Shown piece after piece: positions 8,566 through 17,142 of a stretch of DNA of 64,000 nucleotides; the stretch's first letter is position 1; each line of letters starts with the position of its first letter. Made by a program: the position numbers and the translations under genes. The stretch is from contig NZ_JACSIT010000154.1 in NCBI RefSeq assembly GCF_014349155.1, positions 62,001 through 126,000 of the forward strand, given 5' to 3'. Source of the DNA: Neolewinella lacunae (GTDB taxonomy: Bacteria > Bacteroidota > Bacteroidia > Chitinophagales > Saprospiraceae). The notes beneath the pieces were generated by a model. That model was not told the DNA's origin. It did no database searches and saw only the letters and a program-made list of their open reading frames with translations.

Positions 8566-9236
8566 TGGGAGTTTTCCACCCGCCCGTCAGCACATTGCAC
8601 GACGCGGGCCTGGAATTGCTGGAGCAGGCTGTAATCGTGGGTTGCGAAGAGGATGGCCGCTCCGTGCCGGGTAGCCAGGCCGCGCATCAGGGAGAGCATT
8701 TCCCGGCTCGTTTCGGGATCGAGGTTGCCGGTAACTTCGTCGGCAATGAGCAGTTTGGGTTGGTTGAGCAGGGCCCGGGCGAAGGCTATGCGCTGTTGTT
8801 CGCCGCCGCTGAGGGCGTGGGGCATGGAGCGGCGGCGGTCGGGGAGCCCGACGGCGGTGAGGACTTCGTCAATCCGGCTTTCCTGGGCCGCTCCTTTACG
8901 CCAGCCGGTGGCCGCCAGGACGAAGCGGAGGTTGTCTTCGACGTTGCGGTCCATCAACAGGTTATAATCCTGAAAAATGATGCCGAGCTGGCGGCGCAGG
9001 CGGGGGATGGTACGGCGGTTAAGTTGTTGCAGCGCCATACCCGCTACGGTGCCGGTGCCGCCGCCGAGGGGCAAAGCGGCGTAGATCGTTTTGAGCAGGC
9101 TGGACTTCCCCGCGCCGGTTTTGCCGACGAGGTAGACGAATTCACCCGGCGCGATGCGCAGATCGACTTTTTCCAGGATGACGCGGTTGCCCTGCCGAAT
9201 GTTTGCGCCCCGAAGTTCTACGATTGCTTCCGCCAT
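8553..9236 (-). CDS. ftsE: FtsE-like cell-division ABC ATPase
   Basis: 227 residues, the length of FtsE. Walker A GKTGAGKSS (~38-46), Q-loop region GIIFQDYNLLMDRNV, ABC signature LSGGEQQR (~142) and Walker B LLIADEVTGNLD (~160) are all intact, and the D/H-loop FATHDYSLL follows. FtsE pairs with the membrane protein FtsX to control peptidoglycan hydrolases at the division site. FtsX is encoded 1.4 kb away on the opposite strand, with a PorV-like gene between, unlike the ftsEX operon of most bacteria. The final codons and stop fall inside an intergenic repeat. A LolD-type or MacB-type ATPase is the alternative, but the ftsX neighbourhood favours FtsE. Confidence 0.85.
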   Translation of the reverse strand: MAEAIVELRGANIRQGNRVILEKVDLRIAPGEFVYLVGKTGAGKSSLLKTIYAALPLGGGTGTVAGMALQQLNRRTIPRLRRQLGIIFQDYNLLMDRNVEDNLRFVLAATGWRKGAAQESRIDEVLTAVGLPDRRRSMPHALSGGEQQRIAFARALLNQPKLLIADEVTGNLDPETSREMLSLMRGLATRHGAAILFATHDYSLLQQFQARVVQCADGRVENSHLDV

Positions 9237-9518
9237 ACCCTGTTGTTTGTCGCTTGGGTTACCATGTGAACTGCTAAATTAAAAAGCCGTCGCGCTTCCT
9301 GAAACGTAGCTGGCCTCTAAGGTATCATTATTTTGGGCAGTGGCAAGACGGCGGTTGCCGAAGTTTTCGTTCTCCTGGCGCGGGCAATGCCCGCCCGGCG
9401 GTCCGCAATTGGCTACTTTTGCCCTGCGCGCGGTGCCAGCGCTACTCTGCAGTCGGTGCCAACGCCGGGCGGGCGGCAAAGTCGCTGCGTATTTTTCTTC
9501 CCCTCACCTACCACGGTT

Positions 9519-10619
9519 ATGTCCCTAAGATTTGTCGCTCCCCTGTTCGTACTGGCATTTTCGGCCCTGCCACAGGGAGGCTGGGCGCAAAAGTACAGCA
9601 ATGAATTTCTCAGCATTGGCGTCGGGGCCCGGGCCCACGGCATGGGTACTGCGGTGGTGGCGAGCCAGAACGATGTTTACGCCGCAGCCTGGAACCCCGC
9701 CGGCTTAGCGGGTTTGGACCCCTCCGCTGGCCTCGAGATCGGGGCGATGCACGCGGAATGGTTTGGCGGGGTGGGCAATTACGATTTCCTGGGCTTTACG
9801 CTGCCGCTGGCGGCGAAGAACCAGCGCATCGGCGTCAGCCTCATCCGCTTCGGCATTGATAATATCCCCAACACGCTTTCCCTCTACGAAGCCGATGGCA
9901 CGATCAACTTCGATAACGTCACGGAATTTTCGGCCGCCGACTACGCCTTCCTGGGCACTTACGCCCGGTCCTACCCCAAAGCCAAGGGCACCCTGCGCGT
10001 GGGGGGCAACGTCAAGGTCATCCACCGCAGCATCGGGGAATTTGCCAGCAGCTGGGGCTTTGGCCTCGACCTGGGCGCACAGTTGGAGCGGGGCGACTGG
10101 ACCTACGCCCTGCTCGCCCGCGACCTTACGACGACCTTCAACGCCTGGTCTTTCAGCTTCACCGAGGCCGAGCGGGCTACCTTGCAACTGACCAACAATA
10201 CGGTGCCCATCAACAGCGTCGAAACCACCCGCCCCACCCTGGTGCTGGCCCTGGCCCGTCAGTTCAACCTCGCCCAGAACCTCGGCCTGGCCGCTGAGCT
10301 CAACCTCATTGCCACTACCGACGGCAAGCGCAATACGCTGCTTTCTGCCGATCCCATCAGTATTGACCCCGCCTTGGGGCTGGAGGCCAACTACGGCTCC
10401 TTCATTTTCCTTCGGGCAGGGGTCTCGCAGTTGCAGCGCATTGCTGATTTCGATCAGGTGGAGCGGCTCAACTCCCGGCCCTCCATTGGGCTCGGCCTCA
10501 AGGTCGGGCAACTCAACGTTGATTATGCCTATACCGACCTGGGCGAAGACGACGGCCGCTCCACCTACAGCCACATCATCTCCTTGCGCCTCGGCATCCG
10601 GCCCCGGACGGCAGAATAA
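9519..10619 (+). CDS. PorV/PorQ-family outer membrane protein
   Basis: 366 residues from the ATG at 9519, chosen over an earlier in-frame start because it opens a clean signal peptide (MSLRFVAPLFVLAFSALPQGGWAQ). The mature start KYSNEFLSIGVGARAHGMGTAVVA and DVYAAAWNPAGLAGL are the hallmark of the PorV/PorQ/UPF0164 group, which form FadL-like 14-strand barrels. PorV shuttles type IX secretion cargo to the attachment complex. This could be PorV itself or a paralogue, since several copies per genome are common. The barrel ends with YSHIISLRLGIRP. A TACTTTTG box lies at 9414-9421. Confidence 0.82.
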   Translation: MSLRFVAPLFVLAFSALPQGGWAQKYSNEFLSIGVGARAHGMGTAVVASQNDVYAAAWNPAGLAGLDPSAGLEIGAMHAEWFGGVGNYDFLGFTLPLAAKNQRIGVSLIRFGIDNIPNTLSLYEADGTINFDNVTEFSAADYAFLGTYARSYPKAKGTLRVGGNVKVIHRSIGEFASSWGFGLDLGAQLERGDWTYALLARDLTTTFNAWSFSFTEAERATLQLTNNTVPINSVETTRPTLVLALARQFNLAQNLGLAAELNLIATTDGKRNTLLSADPISIDPALGLEANYGSFIFLRAGVSQLQRIADFDQVERLNSRPSIGLGLKVGQLNVDYAYTDLGEDDGRSTYSHIISLRLGIRPRTAE

Positions 10620-10677
10620 TTGGTAAAGCGGCCACCCAGCCGAAGAAATTCCCCTAACTTTCGGGCATTAACCCAAG

Positions 10678-11550
10678 TTGCCTCAACCGTCCGTAATCGT
10701 GCCCCGTCCCAATCAGCTTTACGTGGTGTTTTCCCTGGCGCTGGTCCTCTTCTTGCTGGGGCTGGTGGGCTGGTGGACCGTCCAGGCCACCCACCTGACC
10801 AGGGAGTTGCAGGAGAACCTCGACATCATCGTCGAGCTCGAAGCCGGCTCGACCCCGGAAGACCGGCAGGCACTGGAAGCCCACCTCGCCGCCGCCCCTT
10901 ACCTCCGCCCGGGCAGCACTCCCGCTTTTGTGGGTCGCGATGCCGCCCTGGAATCCATGGGGGAAGACCTCGGCAATGACCTGGACGACCTCGGCCTCAG
11001 CAATCCGCTGTTAGACGTGGTCACCTTCAACGTCCCGCTCCACTGGCTCAGTTCGGAGCGCCTGGGGGCCATTGCTACGGAGATCCAGGGCCTGCCCGGG
11101 GTAGCAGGAGTGTACTACCAGGAAAACTTCGTGGAGCGCATTGCCGCCAACGCCCGCAAGCTGAGCCTGCTGTTGCTCGGGCTGGCTGGCCTCTTCACTT
11201 TCGTGGCGGGGCTGCTGATCCACAATACGGTCCGTCTTTCCCTCTACGCCAACCGGTTTACCATCAAGACCCAGGAGCTGGTGGGGGCTACCTGGGGTTT
11301 CATCAGTCGGCCCTACCTGTGGTCGGCCATTTTCCAGGGGCTGGTGGCGGGCTTGCTGGCCATTGGTGGCGTGGTGGGTTTGCAGTACTGGTTGCAATCC
11401 GTCTTCCCGGAACTCAACCTGTTTACTGCTCCCCAAGAACTGCTGCTGCTTTACGCGGGGTTGCTGCTCTTGGGTGTAATGATCAATTTCCTCAGCCACT
11501 GGGTGGTGGTGCGGCGCTACCTCCGCATGCGGGTGGATGACCTGTACTGA
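10678..11550 (+). CDS. ftsX: FtsX-like permease
   Basis: 290 residues starting at a TTG (10678). The architecture is that of FtsX. TM1 lies at ~15-37 (VVFSLALVLFLLGLVGWWTV), then a periplasmic loop of about 130 residues (NLDIIVELEAGSTPEDRQ ... GVYYQENFVERIA). Three C-terminal TMs follow (LLLLGLAGLFTFVAGLLI; FQGLVAGLLAIGGVVGL; LLLLYAGLLLLGVMINFL). It works with FtsE to activate cell-wall hydrolases. Downstream DUF3098 and uppP follow in the same direction, an order conserved in Bacteroidota, which supports the assignment. Confidence 0.9.
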   Translation: MPQPSVIVPRPNQLYVVFSLALVLFLLGLVGWWTVQATHLTRELQENLDIIVELEAGSTPEDRQALEAHLAAAPYLRPGSTPAFVGRDAALESMGEDLGNDLDDLGLSNPLLDVVTFNVPLHWLSSERLGAIATEIQGLPGVAGVYYQENFVERIAANARKLSLLLLGLAGLFTFVAGLLIHNTVRLSLYANRFTIKTQELVGATWGFISRPYLWSAIFQGLVAGLLAIGGVVGLQYWLQSVFPELNLFTAPQELLLLYAGLLLLGVMINFLSHWVVVRRYLRMRVDDLY

Positions 11551-11696
11551 TGCTGATGGTGGGTCAGGACAAAATCCGGAAAAACGCTTTTCCCCAACAT
11601 TAACCTAAAATAACCCCCTACCTTTGCATTTCTCCCTAAACTTGCGGAGCGGAAGCCACTTGCTGGCGCTGCCCTCCCAAATCAAGCCACCCCCCG

Positions 11697-12029
11697 ATGA
11701 GCAAACGCAGAGATAAAAATAAAGACGTCACTACCGGCCGCGAACCCATCCGCGAAGCCGCTACGCCCCGGCCATCTACCACCAGCCGGCCGAGTACCAG
11801 CGCCAACCAGAACGCCCGCCCCCTCACTTTCGGCCCCGAAACTTACAAGTGGATGGGCATCGGCTTTGGCCTCGTCTTGCTCGGTCTGATCCTGATGGCG
11901 GGCAGTCGGGGAGCGGATTACGACACTTTTGACGTCGACCGCCTCTACGGTTTCCGCCGCATCACCCTGGCCCCGATCGTTATTCTGGCGGGCCTGGGCA
12001 CCGTGGTTTTTGCCATTTTCAAAAAGTAA
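11697..12029 (+). CDS. DUF3098 small membrane protein
   Basis: 110 residues. A basic, Ser/Thr/Pro-rich cytoplasmic N terminus (~1-45) is followed by two TM helices (~52-70 and ~90-107) joined by a short loop with YDTFDVDRLYGFRRITLAP. This is the DUF3098 family, restricted to Bacteroidota and nearly always found between ftsX and uppP, as here. The function is unknown; the neighbourhood suggests envelope synthesis or division. The stop lies 6 bases before uppP, so they are co-transcribed. A -7-like TACCTTTG lies at 11619-11626. Confidence 0.88.
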   Translation: MSKRRDKNKDVTTGREPIREAATPRPSTTSRPSTSANQNARPLTFGPETYKWMGIGFGLVLLGLILMAGSRGADYDTFDVDRLYGFRRITLAPIVILAGLGTVVFAIFKK

Positions 12030-12035
12030 GCGGGG

Positions 12036-12833
12036 GTGAGCGAAGTTTTACGCGCCTTGGTACTGGGCATCATCCAGGGCCTGACCGAGTTTCTCCCGGT
12101 CTCCAGCAGCGGCCACCTCGAATTGGCCAAGTGGTTGCTGCAAGACGATAGCCTCGCCGCCGAAAGCATGTTGATGACCGTGACGCTCCACGCAGCCACG
12201 GCCCTGGCTACGCTGGTAGTCTTTCGTCGGGCCATTGCGGAGATCCTGCGGGATTTGTTCCGCTTCGCGTGGAACGACGGTACCCGCTTTGCGGCGCTGG
12301 TGGTGGTCAGCATGGTGCCAGCCGCCATCGTCGGGGTGCTGTTTGATGAGGCTCTCGAGTCCTTGTTTGACCGGCAGATCGTCTTGGTCGCACTGATGTT
12401 GGTACTCACTGGCTTACTGCTGTTGCTGGCCGACCGGGCAAAAGACACGGGCAAGCCCGTAGGCTGGCGCGAAGCCATCCTGGTCGGCATCGCCCAGGCC
12501 ATCGCCATTCTGCCGGGCATCAGCCGCTCCGGGGCTACCATCTCCACCAGCGTAATGCTGGGCATCGACCGGGAGAAAGCCGCCCGCTTCAGCTTCCTGA
12601 TGGTCGTCCCGCTGATCTTTGGCAAAATGGCTAAAGACTTGCTCGACGGCGATTTTTCCGGCACCGCTTCACTGCCGGCCCTGGGCATTGGCTTCCTCGC
12701 GGCCTTCGCCACGGGCATCGTGGCCTGCATCTGGATGATCCGCCTGGTGAAGCAGGCAAAACTGAAGTGGTTTGCCTTCTATTGCTTTGCCGTAGCCGCA
12801 CTGGCCCTGGCGTGGTTTACGCTGGGAGACTAA
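12036..12833 (+). CDS. uppP: Undecaprenyl-diphosphatase UppP/BacA
   Basis: 265 residues from a GTG start. The integral membrane enzyme recycles C55-PP to C55-P for peptidoglycan and glycan export and gives bacitracin tolerance. Both signature motifs are present: LTEFLPVSSSGHL (~16-28) with the catalytic glutamate, and LPGISRSGATISTSVMLG (~155-172) with the phosphate-binding Arg-Ser-Gly. Multiple TM helices span the rest. It is the last gene of the ftsX-DUF3098-uppP group. The 197-base gap that follows shows no gene. Confidence 0.95.
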   Translation: MSEVLRALVLGIIQGLTEFLPVSSSGHLELAKWLLQDDSLAAESMLMTVTLHAATALATLVVFRRAIAEILRDLFRFAWNDGTRFAALVVVSMVPAAIVGVLFDEALESLFDRQIVLVALMLVLTGLLLLLADRAKDTGKPVGWREAILVGIAQAIAILPGISRSGATISTSVMLGIDREKAARFSFLMVVPLIFGKMAKDLLDGDFSGTASLPALGIGFLAAFATGIVACIWMIRLVKQAKLKWFAFYCFAVAALALAWFTLGD

Positions 12834-13030
12834 AGGCGCAAAACCGACCGTCCGAAAAAATTTATGCTTTTTTTAAGGCCAACGCAACTTTTGGTCTGGC
12901 CGATCGCATTCTCCCGGGGTAACAACCAAACGTAAACCTTACCTGCCCCACCCCGCGCGGCCAGGTAAAGCTGGTAGGCGGACATCTGAGAAGCTCCGTC
13001 ACGCCAGCACAAACCCCGCAAGGGAAATCT

Positions 13031-13609
13031 ATGGCACGCAACACCCGCGAGCGAATCTTTCAAACGGAAATGCTGCAACACTATCAGATAGTGTACAACT
13101 TCCTTTTCCGAATGTGTGGAAATGGCGCCGATGCCGCAGACCTGGTGCAAGAAACCTTTGCCCGGGCCTACGTCAAAATCGAACAGTACGAGCCCGGCAC
13201 CAACGCCCGCGCCTGGTTGTTCCGCCTGGCCCAGAACCTTTTCATCAACGACTACCGCAAGCGGAACCGTCGGGCCGAAACGGAACTGGACGAGCGCGCC
13301 GCCTACAACCGGCGCGACGAAGGCCATGCCATGGCAGGCTTCTCCGATTTGCGCATCGCCGGGGCGATGGACCAGGATTTCTCCGACCCCATCGTGAAAG
13401 CCATGACTTTCCTCAAAGACGAACAACGCGCCATCATCATCATGGCCGATTTGTACGACTTCAGCGAGAAAGACATTGCCGACGCAACGGGTCTCAACCT
13501 GAATACGGTAAAATCTACCACCCGCCGCGCCCGGATCGCGCTGATCCGCCAGCTGGCCACTTACGCTGCCGATACTTACGGTATCGTCAATACCCGTAAC
13601 CTGGGTTAA
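13031..13609 (+). CDS. ECF-type sigma-70 factor
   Basis: 192 residues with the two ECF domains. Region 2 spans ~18-85 (HYQIVYNFLFRMCGNGADAADLVQETFARAY ... ARAWLFRLAQNLFINDYRKRNRR). Region 4 spans ~122-175 (FLKDEQRAIIIMADLYDFSEKDIADATGLNLNTVKSTTRRARIAL), the helix-turn-helix that reads the -35 element. The linker is relatively long, with an EGHAMAGFSDLRI stretch. A strong terminator lies 9 bases after the stop, so the small downstream gene is probably a separate unit. No recognisable anti-sigma factor follows. Confidence 0.93.
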   Translation: MARNTRERIFQTEMLQHYQIVYNFLFRMCGNGADAADLVQETFARAYVKIEQYEPGTNARAWLFRLAQNLFINDYRKRNRRAETELDERAAYNRRDEGHAMAGFSDLRIAGAMDQDFSDPIVKAMTFLKDEQRAIIIMADLYDFSEKDIADATGLNLNTVKSTTRRARIALIRQLATYAADTYGIVNTRNLG

Positions 13610-13618
13610 ACATCCACG

Positions 13619-13657
13619 AATGCCACTCCGCGAAAAGGCTTGCGGGGTGGCATTTTT
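13619..13657 (+). terminator. Intrinsic terminator after the ECF sigma gene
   Basis: AATGCCACTCCGC and GCGGGGTGGCATT form a 13-base stem with one wobble around a 10-base loop, followed by TTT. It lies just past the sigma factor stop. Confidence 0.85.
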
Positions 13658-13707
13658 CGCATATTTTCTCTCTTCTCATTCCTTCATTGCCTTCAATACC
13701 ATTTGCC

Positions 13708-13962
13708 ATGTCCAACCGCAGTCACAAAGCCCCCCAAAACGGCCACCTCAGTCGCCAACCCCAAGTAGCTGATCAGGAATCAACCGTCCCCGTGGAAGGA
13801 AAATGTCTTGACCTATCGATCGATCCCCGCACAGAAGAGCTGATTGACCTCGGAACCTACCAGGTTTTTATGAAAAGAAACCTCAGCTGGCAAACGCCAC
13901 CGGAAAATCTTCTGGCCAGCATCCACGAACGCATTGACCGCATTAAAGCCGGCAATGATTAA
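13708..13962 (+). CDS. Small hypothetical protein
   Basis: 84 residues from the ATG at 13708; a TTG seven codons upstream is the alternative. Hydrophilic, with no signal peptide or TM segment. The first 35 residues are Gln/Asn/Ser-rich and probably disordered. The rest (DLSIDPRTEELIDLGTYQVF ... LLASIHERIDRIKAGN) is predicted helical and looks like the conserved part. Its position after an ECF sigma gene raises the idea of a regulator, but no anti-sigma zinc motif or TM is present and a terminator separates the two. Family not recognised. Confidence 0.6.
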   Translation: MSNRSHKAPQNGHLSRQPQVADQESTVPVEGKCLDLSIDPRTEELIDLGTYQVFMKRNLSWQTPPENLLASIHERIDRIKAGND

Positions 13963-14189
13963 CGCCTCTGCCGCCGCACTTTAGCGGCCGCTACCCTCTA
14001 CAACCGTCATCCCCTCCCCTGCCCCGGGTTCTTTGTACCTACGCAATAAGCGTAAGCAGGCAAAGTCTGTTCCGTTCTTCGCAGCACGGTATCCACACTA
14101 TAGTTGACCCAACTAACGGGCAATGAACAGTCCCTTTCCGTGGCAGCCTTACCTCGCAGGTAATGGAGAAAAAATGCACCGCAGTTCCC

Positions 14190-15200
14190 TTACCGACGCC
14201 CCCCGAGCCGGCTGGGTGCCCGTACCGTGGGGGCTGTATTCCGGGTGTTCGCAGCCGCTCGCGTGCGGATGTTGCGGTACTCATTGGCCTTCGCTTGATC
14301 CACCCGAGACATGGTGGCAATCACGGTATTCTGCTCGCTGCCCGGGGCCCCGCGGAAGATATCGACGATCTCGTCGCGCTTTGCATCAACAAAAGCCTGC
14401 ATATAGTCCGTATTGGGGTAGGTCTGGTTGGCTTTTCCCGCGTCTTCGATGGCTAGGGTAACGTTTCTACGGCCGGTGGTCAGGTCATCGCCCATTAAGT
14501 CCAGACCAAGGCGGTGATAGGTGTAGTAGGCGCGGCGCAGGGCCAGCATTTTGGGGTTCAGCACGTTTTCCATCAGCCAGTAGCGGTTCCGGCTACGGCC
14601 GGCGGAGACCCAACCCGGACCGTTGAGGATTTGTGCGGGCAGGCGGTTGTACAGTTCCTGGGCCTTATCGAAGTAGGGCTGGCCGCCCAGCGGGGAGAAG
14701 GTATCGTAGTCAAACCCGATCACCATGTAACAGTAAAAGGCCAGGATGTGGCCCAGGTCACTCACGTAGCTTTGCTCCGAGTACTGAATCGCTTCGCCCT
14801 GGCGGTAGGTGAAGTTGACGGACCGATCCTGGGTATTCAGCACGGGGGTTTGTTCGCTGCTCCCGAAGATCGGGCGCAAACTTTGCAGGGCCATGGTGCC
14901 CTTGTACTGGTCGGGGACGGCCACGTCACCACCATCTCCTTTGCTGGATTGCTCGAATACTTCGCTGATGGTGAGGAACAGCGTAGCATCAATGCGTTCC
15001 TCTTCAGTAAAGCGATCGTTGGTCCAGGTCTGGCTGTTCAGAAAAGTGACGAGGTCTTTTTCCAGGGTGAGGAAAATGCGCTTATCGGCCGTGGTGATCT
15101 GGTCGGTATTCAGGTTCACCGTCCAGCGGATTTCGCTTTGGGCGCTGACGCAGGTGCCAAGCAAAAACAGGGAGCAAAGGAGGGTAAGCAGTCGATTCAT
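14190..15200 (-). CDS. DUF4835 family secreted protein
   Basis: 336 residues from the ATG at 15200. The longer in-frame start at 15338 runs back towards coaBC and lacks a signal. The N terminus MNRLLTLLCSLFLLGTCVSAQ is a signal peptide. The body shows family features such as EIRWTVNLNTDQI, FLNSQTWTNDRFTEEERIDATLFL and YSEQSYVSDLGHILAFYCYMVIG. DUF4835 is Bacteroidota-specific, of unknown function, and lies after coaBC in many genomes, as here; an envelope role is inferred. The C-terminal ~35 residues are Arg/Ala/Thr-rich and low complexity. The usual downstream recN is absent. Confidence 0.88.
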   Translation of the reverse strand: MNRLLTLLCSLFLLGTCVSAQSEIRWTVNLNTDQITTADKRIFLTLEKDLVTFLNSQTWTNDRFTEEERIDATLFLTISEVFEQSSKGDGGDVAVPDQYKGTMALQSLRPIFGSSEQTPVLNTQDRSVNFTYRQGEAIQYSEQSYVSDLGHILAFYCYMVIGFDYDTFSPLGGQPYFDKAQELYNRLPAQILNGPGWVSAGRSRNRYWLMENVLNPKMLALRRAYYTYHRLGLDLMGDDLTTGRRNVTLAIEDAGKANQTYPNTDYMQAFVDAKRDEIVDIFRGAPGSEQNTVIATMSRVDQAKANEYRNIRTRAAANTRNTAPTVRAPSRLGGRR

Positions 15201-15334
15201 TTTCCGAAGATCTTGGGGCACCGGGTGCCGTGGGAGTAGTTCTGGCCGCTCCGCCGCCCGGCCAGGAGCTACGAAGGGATAAGGCAAGAACGTAAAAAGC
15301 GGGGCTTTTCGTTCGTGCCGGGTGTAGAGCTTGT

Positions 15335-16630
15335 TCAAAAGCGCCCGGCCAGTGCGTCGAGGATGTCGTCGGCTACGGCGCGCTTGGGTTTGAGCTCGAA
15401 GGCGGTTACGGTATCGCGGTCGAGCAACTGTATTTTGTTGGTGGTATGTCCGAAGGCGGCCCCTTCGTCGTTGGGGGAATTGAGCACAATCAGGTCAAGG
15501 TTCTTGCGTTCCAGTTTACCGCGCGCGTTTTCGAGGGCGTTTTCGGTTTCCAGTGCGAAGCCGACGAGGCGCTGGTGCGGTTTTTTGTCTTCGCCCAGTT
15601 CGGCGGCGATGTCGGGGTTGCGGACGAGATCGATGCGCAGGGGTTTATCTTCCTTTTTGATTTTTTGCTGGGCCATGCTGGCGGGGCGGTAGTCGGCTAC
15701 GGCGGCAGAGAGGATCGCGGCATCGGCTTTGGGCCAGAGGGCTACGCATACGGCGTGCATCTCGCGGGCGGAGCGGACGGGCACGAGGTTGATGCCCGGG
15801 TCGGTGGTAGACAGTTCGGTGGGGCCGAGAACGAGATCAACGCTGGCTCCGCGGGCGGCGGCGGCTTCGGCCAGGGCAATGCCCATGCGGCCGGTACTTT
15901 TGTTGCCCAGGTAGCGAACGGGATCGAGGTCTTCGTGGGTGGGCCCGGCGGTGATGAGGAGACGGCGGCCGGCGTAGTCGTTCCGCGTTGGGGCAACGGC
16001 TAGGGGGCGAACGACGGAGGTGGGGTCCTCCCCCTGCTCTTCCACTTTCCCTGGCACCTGCGGCAGCGCCATCTTATCATCCGCCGGGGCACGGGCAAAG
16101 AAGCGCTCGAGTTCGGCCAGGATCGTTTCCGGTTCGGCCAGCCGGCCCGCCCCGTGCAGGCCCGAAGCCAGTTCCCCCTCGGCCACGTCAATGAGGTGGT
16201 TGCCATAAGACCGGAGGCGCGCCACGTTGCGGCGGGTGGCGGGGTGGGCCCACATGTCGAGGTCCATCGCCGGCGCAAAAAAGACCGGACAGCGGGCAGA
16301 AAGGTAGACGGCCACGACGGGGTTATCGCAGATGCCGTGGGCCATTTTGGCCAGGGTGGTGGCCGTCAGCGGGGCCACCAGCAGGGCATCAGCCCAGAGG
16401 CCCAGTTCGACGTGGTTATCCCAACTCTCCCCGTCGTGCACCGAAGTGGTGACGGGCCGCCGCGAGAGGGTACTGAGCGTTAGCGGCGAAATGAAGGCGG
16501 TGGCCGACTCGGTCATGAGGACCTTCACCTGCGCACCCGCCTTGACGAGGCCCCGCACGATGAGGGCGGACTTATAGGCGGCGATGCTGCCACAAACGCC
16601 TAGGATGATTTTTTTGCCAGCTAACTGCAC
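15335..16630 (-). CDS. coaBC: CoaBC: phosphopantothenoylcysteine decarboxylase / phosphopantothenate-cysteine ligase
   Basis: 431 residues from a GTG at 16630, which immediately precedes KKIILGVCGSIAAYKS, the start of the CoaC flavin domain. Earlier in-frame codons are not protein-like. The CoaC half (~1-185) has the active-site PAMDLDMWAHPATRRN. The CoaB half (~215-430) has ITAGPTHEDLDPVRYLGNKSTG, AAVADYRPA and the KIKKEDKPL lysine motif. Together they make 4'-phosphopantetheine for coenzyme A. The linker (~186-215) carries a one-base variant of the dispersed 18-mer core at 16054-16070. Same-strand order bamD-rpoZ-coaBC-DUF4835 is conserved in Bacteroidota. Confidence 0.95.
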   Translation of the reverse strand: MQLAGKKIILGVCGSIAAYKSALIVRGLVKAGAQVKVLMTESATAFISPLTLSTLSRRPVTTSVHDGESWDNHVELGLWADALLVAPLTATTLAKMAHGICDNPVVAVYLSARCPVFFAPAMDLDMWAHPATRRNVARLRSYGNHLIDVAEGELASGLHGAGRLAEPETILAELERFFARAPADDKMALPQVPGKVEEQGEDPTSVVRPLAVAPTRNDYAGRRLLITAGPTHEDLDPVRYLGNKSTGRMGIALAEAAAARGASVDLVLGPTELSTTDPGINLVPVRSAREMHAVCVALWPKADAAILSAAVADYRPASMAQQKIKKEDKPLRIDLVRNPDIAAELGEDKKPHQRLVGFALETENALENARGKLERKNLDLIVLNSPNDEGAAFGHTTNKIQLLDRDTVTAFELKPKRAVADDILDALAGRF

Positions 16631-16794
16631 TAGAGAAGGGAGTTTGGGAGAAGCGCTAGGGTGTGGGCCGGGGAATCCGGACGCGGGGGCGTTAAGCAGG
16701 CCAACCCGAAGCAACGTCCGGTGGCTTACCAAGGTAAGGCAATGGAACGAAACTTCGGGTTGGCCAAAGAAAATCCAGAATACGGAGAGGCGCT

Positions 16795-17142
16795 TTAGAC
16801 CTCTTCCTCTTCTTCCCGCCGATCGTTGTAGCGGTAGTAGAGCTCATCGTCGAGGTATTCGCGCATGGCAATGAGGACGGGGTTAGGGAGCTTCTCGTAA
16901 AACTTGGAGATTTCGATTTGCTCCTTGTTTTCTACGACCTCCTCGATGGTATCGGTCACTTCGGCAAACTCCTCCAGTTTCTGGTCGAGCTCGTGCTTGA
17001 GATCGACGGAAAGCTGGCGGGCGCGGCGGCTGACGATGGAGAGGGTCTCGTAAATATTGTTGGTATCCCGCACCACCCGCTGGATATCGCGGGCGGCTAC
17101 GTCGGGGCTAAGACCTTGGGCCCGGGTTTTGATATCTGACAT
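16795..17142 (-). CDS. rpoZ: RNA polymerase omega subunit (RpoZ-like)
   Basis: 115 residues. It shows the omega/Rpb6 core around NNIYETLSIVSRRARQLSVDLKHELDQKLEEF, which clasps the beta' subunit C terminus. An acidic tail RREEEEEV follows, as in other Bacteroidota omegas. The start codon lies within the last 35 bases of bamD, implying translational coupling. The operon continues to coaBC. Confidence 0.88.
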   Translation of the reverse strand: MSDIKTRAQGLSPDVAARDIQRVVRDTNNIYETLSIVSRRARQLSVDLKHELDQKLEEFAEVTDTIEEVVENKEQIEISKFYEKLPNPVLIAMREYLDDELYYRYNDRREEEEEV

